Part shown: piece by piece, positions 29,686 to 32,022 of the stretch
Layout: each line of letters begins with the position of its first letter
Numbering within the stretch: position 1 is the stretch's first letter
Assembly: GCA_017622495.1 (NCBI GenBank)
Contig: JAGAQY010000036.1
Span: 1-32,022 of the forward strand
DNA: 32,022 nt
Source of the DNA: Bacteroidaceae bacterium
Lineage (GTDB): Bacteria; Bacteroidota; Bacteroidia; Bacteroidales; Bacteroidaceae
Direction of reading: 5' to 3'
Program-made: the position numbers and the translations under genes
Notes under the pieces: generated by a model
What the model saw: the letters and a program-made list of their open reading frames with translations, nothing else
Databases searched by the model: none
What the model was told of the DNA's origin: nothing

Positions 29686-32022
29686 ATGCTACTACACTAC
29701 ATCAAAATAGCCCTGCGCAACCTGCGCAAATACCCCGCGCAAACCGCCATCTCTGTGCTCGGCCTCGCCGCCGGCTTCGTCTGCCTCTCGCTCTCCGCCC
29801 TGTGGATGCACTACGAAAACACCTACGATACGATGCACAAGGACTATGAGCGGATATATGCGTTCCAAAGTCCGTATTACGCCAAGGCTGAAGGAACTGA
29901 CTGGAATTCCACTCGCCTGCTTACATCCATGACTCTGGCACGGGCACTGCCCACTTTTCCCGAGGTGGAGGCGGCCACTGCTTGCAGACAAATAGATGAG
30001 GGTCTCTTATATAATGGTATACGCGCCGCGCACTTGGAGACCGACTCCACGTTTCTTAATGTGTTTGACCTGCCGCTCATCGAGGGCAGACATACCTTCC
30101 TCTATCGCCCCAACGAAATGGCGCTGACCGAGAGTATGGCAAAGCGCCTATTCCCCGACAAGCGCTCACCGCTGGGCGAGACCGTGAAATTTGGATTCAG
30201 CCAATATACAGTGGCGGCTGTGGTACCCGACTGCCCACCGCATAGCATCTTCAGCTATGATTGTATCTATCGCTTTATGAATGCCAACCATATTTACGAC
30301 GAAGGCAATACAGGCATGGTCTTTGCCAAGGCTTACGAATTGGCCGATATGGACACGCTGGCCGCTCGCGCCTACCGCTTCAAAGTTTGGGGTGGCAGTA
30401 GCGACATACGAATGTTGCCACTCAAGGAGGGGCACCGTCATGGTGGCAACTACCTTAGTTTGAGTTATGCCCATTTGCAGACCTTCTTCCTATGCAGTGT
30501 GCTGATGGTGGTGTGTGCGCTTATCAACTACCTGGTACTCTACCTTATCCGTCTGCGCAGTCGCGAGCGTGAGATGGCCTTGCGCATTGTAAATGGCTCT
30601 ACGGTAGGCGGACTGATGGCGATGTTCCTTATCGAAGTGGCTATCGTGCTCTTTGCAGCGATGGCATTCGGCATGCTGGGTGTAGAGTGGCTGTACAGAC
30701 CATTCGCACGCTTCGCTTCCATCACGGCGGACTATGGCTACATTATGAGCCGTGCGCTATGGATAATGCTTATCACTGCAGGCATTTGTTTTGTCCTTTG
30801 TGTCGTGCCTATTGCCATTGTACGAAACCGCACACTCACAGGACGTACCCAAAGAAACGACGTTTCCCGCAAGATAAGTTCGTTCGTGCAACTCACCGTA
30901 AGCATGGCTTTCGTATTCTGCACGGTGGTCATGTTCCGCCAGGTGCAGCACTTGCGGCGCACCGACTGGGGATTTCGCCTCACAGAGCGTGCCGTGCTTC
31001 AGATTCATTATGAAGACACTTACCTCAATCCCTCGCTGCCCGAGTGGGAGATTGCCAACGAAGAACGTATGCTGACGGCAATCTATTCCCATGTGAACAC
31101 GCTACCCATGGTGGCCGATGCCATGCTTGAGGCCAATGATATGGCTCATCGGGACGGTGGAATGGCTGTCGCACAGGTAGCGGCCAAGGAGAACGGGCCG
31201 TGGGAAGCGTTGGACTATATGATGGGATTTTGGGATATAGGTAACCCTGTCTATGGATTCACCGTGCTGGAAGGTGCTCTGCCACGCGAAGCAGAATGGA
31301 AAGACAATGAGGTGGTCATTACCGACAATATGCGCCGTGTCTTGGGATGGGAGACTGCCGTAGGACAGACTATTTATTGGCGGCAATTTAATGCAGAGAA
31401 GTACGAACGTTGTGTGGTGGTAGCTGTCATCAAGGACATCTACGAGCAGATGGTCACTGATGAAGCACGCCCTATGGGCTTCCGTCCGCGCTCATTCTGC
31501 AAACGCGAATACTTTTCTGACCCAGGCGAGGGCGACTGGGGAACACCAGGACAGATCGTGCTCACCTATGAAAGGGATATGCGAGACGAGTTTACTGAGG
31601 CCGTAGAGCAACTGATGAAACAGAAGTTTCCCTCTTATGTGTATGACTTGAAGTTCTCAGAGGACGTATTGGCCGCCAAGCTCCGAAGCGAGACCAATCT
31701 GATGCTCATCCTCGGCATCATCACTGCCGTCTGCATCCTCGTGGCCGTGTTTGGCGTCTACTCCATCGTGACGCTCGCCTGTGCCCAGCGGCGCAAGGAG
31801 ATTGCCCTGCGCAAGATTCACGGAGCCACGCTGGCGGACATCCTCTCCATATTTATAAAGGAGTACGGCCTCATCGTCCTTGCCGCCTCGGCCGTCGCCT
31901 TCCCCATAGGCTATATGATAATGAAGGAGTGGGTGGCGCAGTACGTGAAGCAAGCGCCCATCGCCTGGTGGATATACGCCGTCATCCTCCTCGCCATCGT
32001 CCTGCTCATCGCCCTCTCGGTA
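29686..32022 (+). CDS. FtsX-like ABC permease (MacB type), 3' truncated by window end
   Basis: An open frame of 779 codons runs without a stop from ATG 29686 to the window edge. The start MLLHYIKIALRNLRKYPAQT and first membrane helix (about 20-40) are typical of Bacteroidetes FtsX-domain permeases. A periplasmic domain (about 45-260) follows, then three helices (about 263-285, 305-328 and 355-375) with the RSREREMALRIVNGST motif. The second half repeats the plan: a helix near 400, a periplasmic domain (about 430-670), then helices from about 672 with QRRKEIALRKIHGAT. Only the last few residues should be missing. It is the likely partner of the ATPase at 28162. Such permeases of about 790 residues work as exporters or envelope-stress machines; the substrate is unknown. 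Confidence 0.9.
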   Translation, partial: MLLHYIKIALRNLRKYPAQTAISVLGLAAGFVCLSLSALWMHYENTYDTMHKDYERIYAFQSPYYAKAEGTDWNSTRLLTSMTLARALPTFPEVEAATACRQIDEGLLYNGIRAAHLETDSTFLNVFDLPLIEGRHTFLYRPNEMALTESMAKRLFPDKRSPLGETVKFGFSQYTVAAVVPDCPPHSIFSYDCIYRFMNANHIYDEGNTGMVFAKAYELADMDTLAARAYRFKVWGGSSDIRMLPLKEGHRHGGNYLSLSYAHLQTFFLCSVLMVVCALINYLVLYLIRLRSREREMALRIVNGSTVGGLMAMFLIEVAIVLFAAMAFGMLGVEWLYRPFARFASITADYGYIMSRALWIMLITAGICFVLCVVPIAIVRNRTLTGRTQRNDVSRKISSFVQLTVSMAFVFCTVVMFRQVQHLRRTDWGFRLTERAVLQIHYEDTYLNPSLPEWEIANEERMLTAIYSHVNTLPMVADAMLEANDMAHRDGGMAVAQVAAKENGPWEALDYMMGFWDIGNPVYGFTVLEGALPREAEWKDNEVVITDNMRRVLGWETAVGQTIYWRQFNAEKYERCVVVAVIKDIYEQMVTDEARPMGFRPRSFCKREYFSDPGEGDWGTPGQIVLTYERDMRDEFTEAVEQLMKQKFPSYVYDLKFSEDVLAAKLRSETNLMLILGIITAVCILVAVFGVYSIVTLACAQRRKEIALRKIHGATLADILSIFIKEYGLIVLAASAVAFPIGYMIMKEWVAQYVKQAPIAWWIYAVILLAIVLLIALSV

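Overview
The window looks like a chromosomal piece of a Bacteroidales bacterium, most like Prevotellaceae or Bacteroidaceae. Supporting signs are GH97/GH43/GH88 polysaccharide-degradation genes with N-terminal signal peptides, promoters of the Bacteroidetes type (TTTG-N19-TAnnTTTG), almost no Shine-Dalgarno sequences, an FtsX-type permease of the large Bacteroidetes kind, and heptamer tandem repeats in gene leaders. The genus call is inference.

Region 1 (1-7366) begins with a REP-like palindromic element and holds a tightly packed same-strand operon: GH97, GH43, GH88, and a large fusion of an alginate-lyase-like domain with a right-handed beta-helix (GH28-like) domain. Lyase plus GH88 unsaturated uronyl hydrolase points to breakdown of a uronic-acid-containing polysaccharide. 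No SusC/SusD pair lies in the window.

Region 2 (7400-16400) holds small envelope proteins, a DUF2156-GNAT fusion, and housekeeping genes: recO, tRNA-Glu and rpsT behind textbook divergent promoters, asd, and an oxygen-defence pair of A-type flavoprotein and a 55-residue rubredoxin.

Region 3 (16600-24240) carries a CPA2 antiporter overlapping a tcdA-like gene, a LolD-type ATPase, an ROK sugar kinase, a small outer-membrane protein, argH, and an M20 deacylase probably acting in arginine synthesis.

Region 4 (24365-32022) is the most interesting part. A sensor kinase and sigma-54 response regulator (minus strand) face an ABC exporter operon (plus strand). Its promoter region shows a near-consensus -24/-12 site and two tandem TGTGCG-N4-CGCACA palindromes 20 bp apart, the expected enhancer sites. 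Between regulator and target sits a GxxExxY gene (PD-(D/E)XK-like nuclease) whose 3' end abuts a long nested inverted repeat. A second inverted repeat with the same central core but different, again self-complementary, arms lies in the 846-bp gap between the ATPase and permease genes. That gap also holds a solitary arm copy, two unrelated 22-bp tandem arrays with palindromic junctions, and another palindromic element. A link between the GxxExxY nuclease and these palindromes is my main candidate for an undescribed system; it is a hypothesis.
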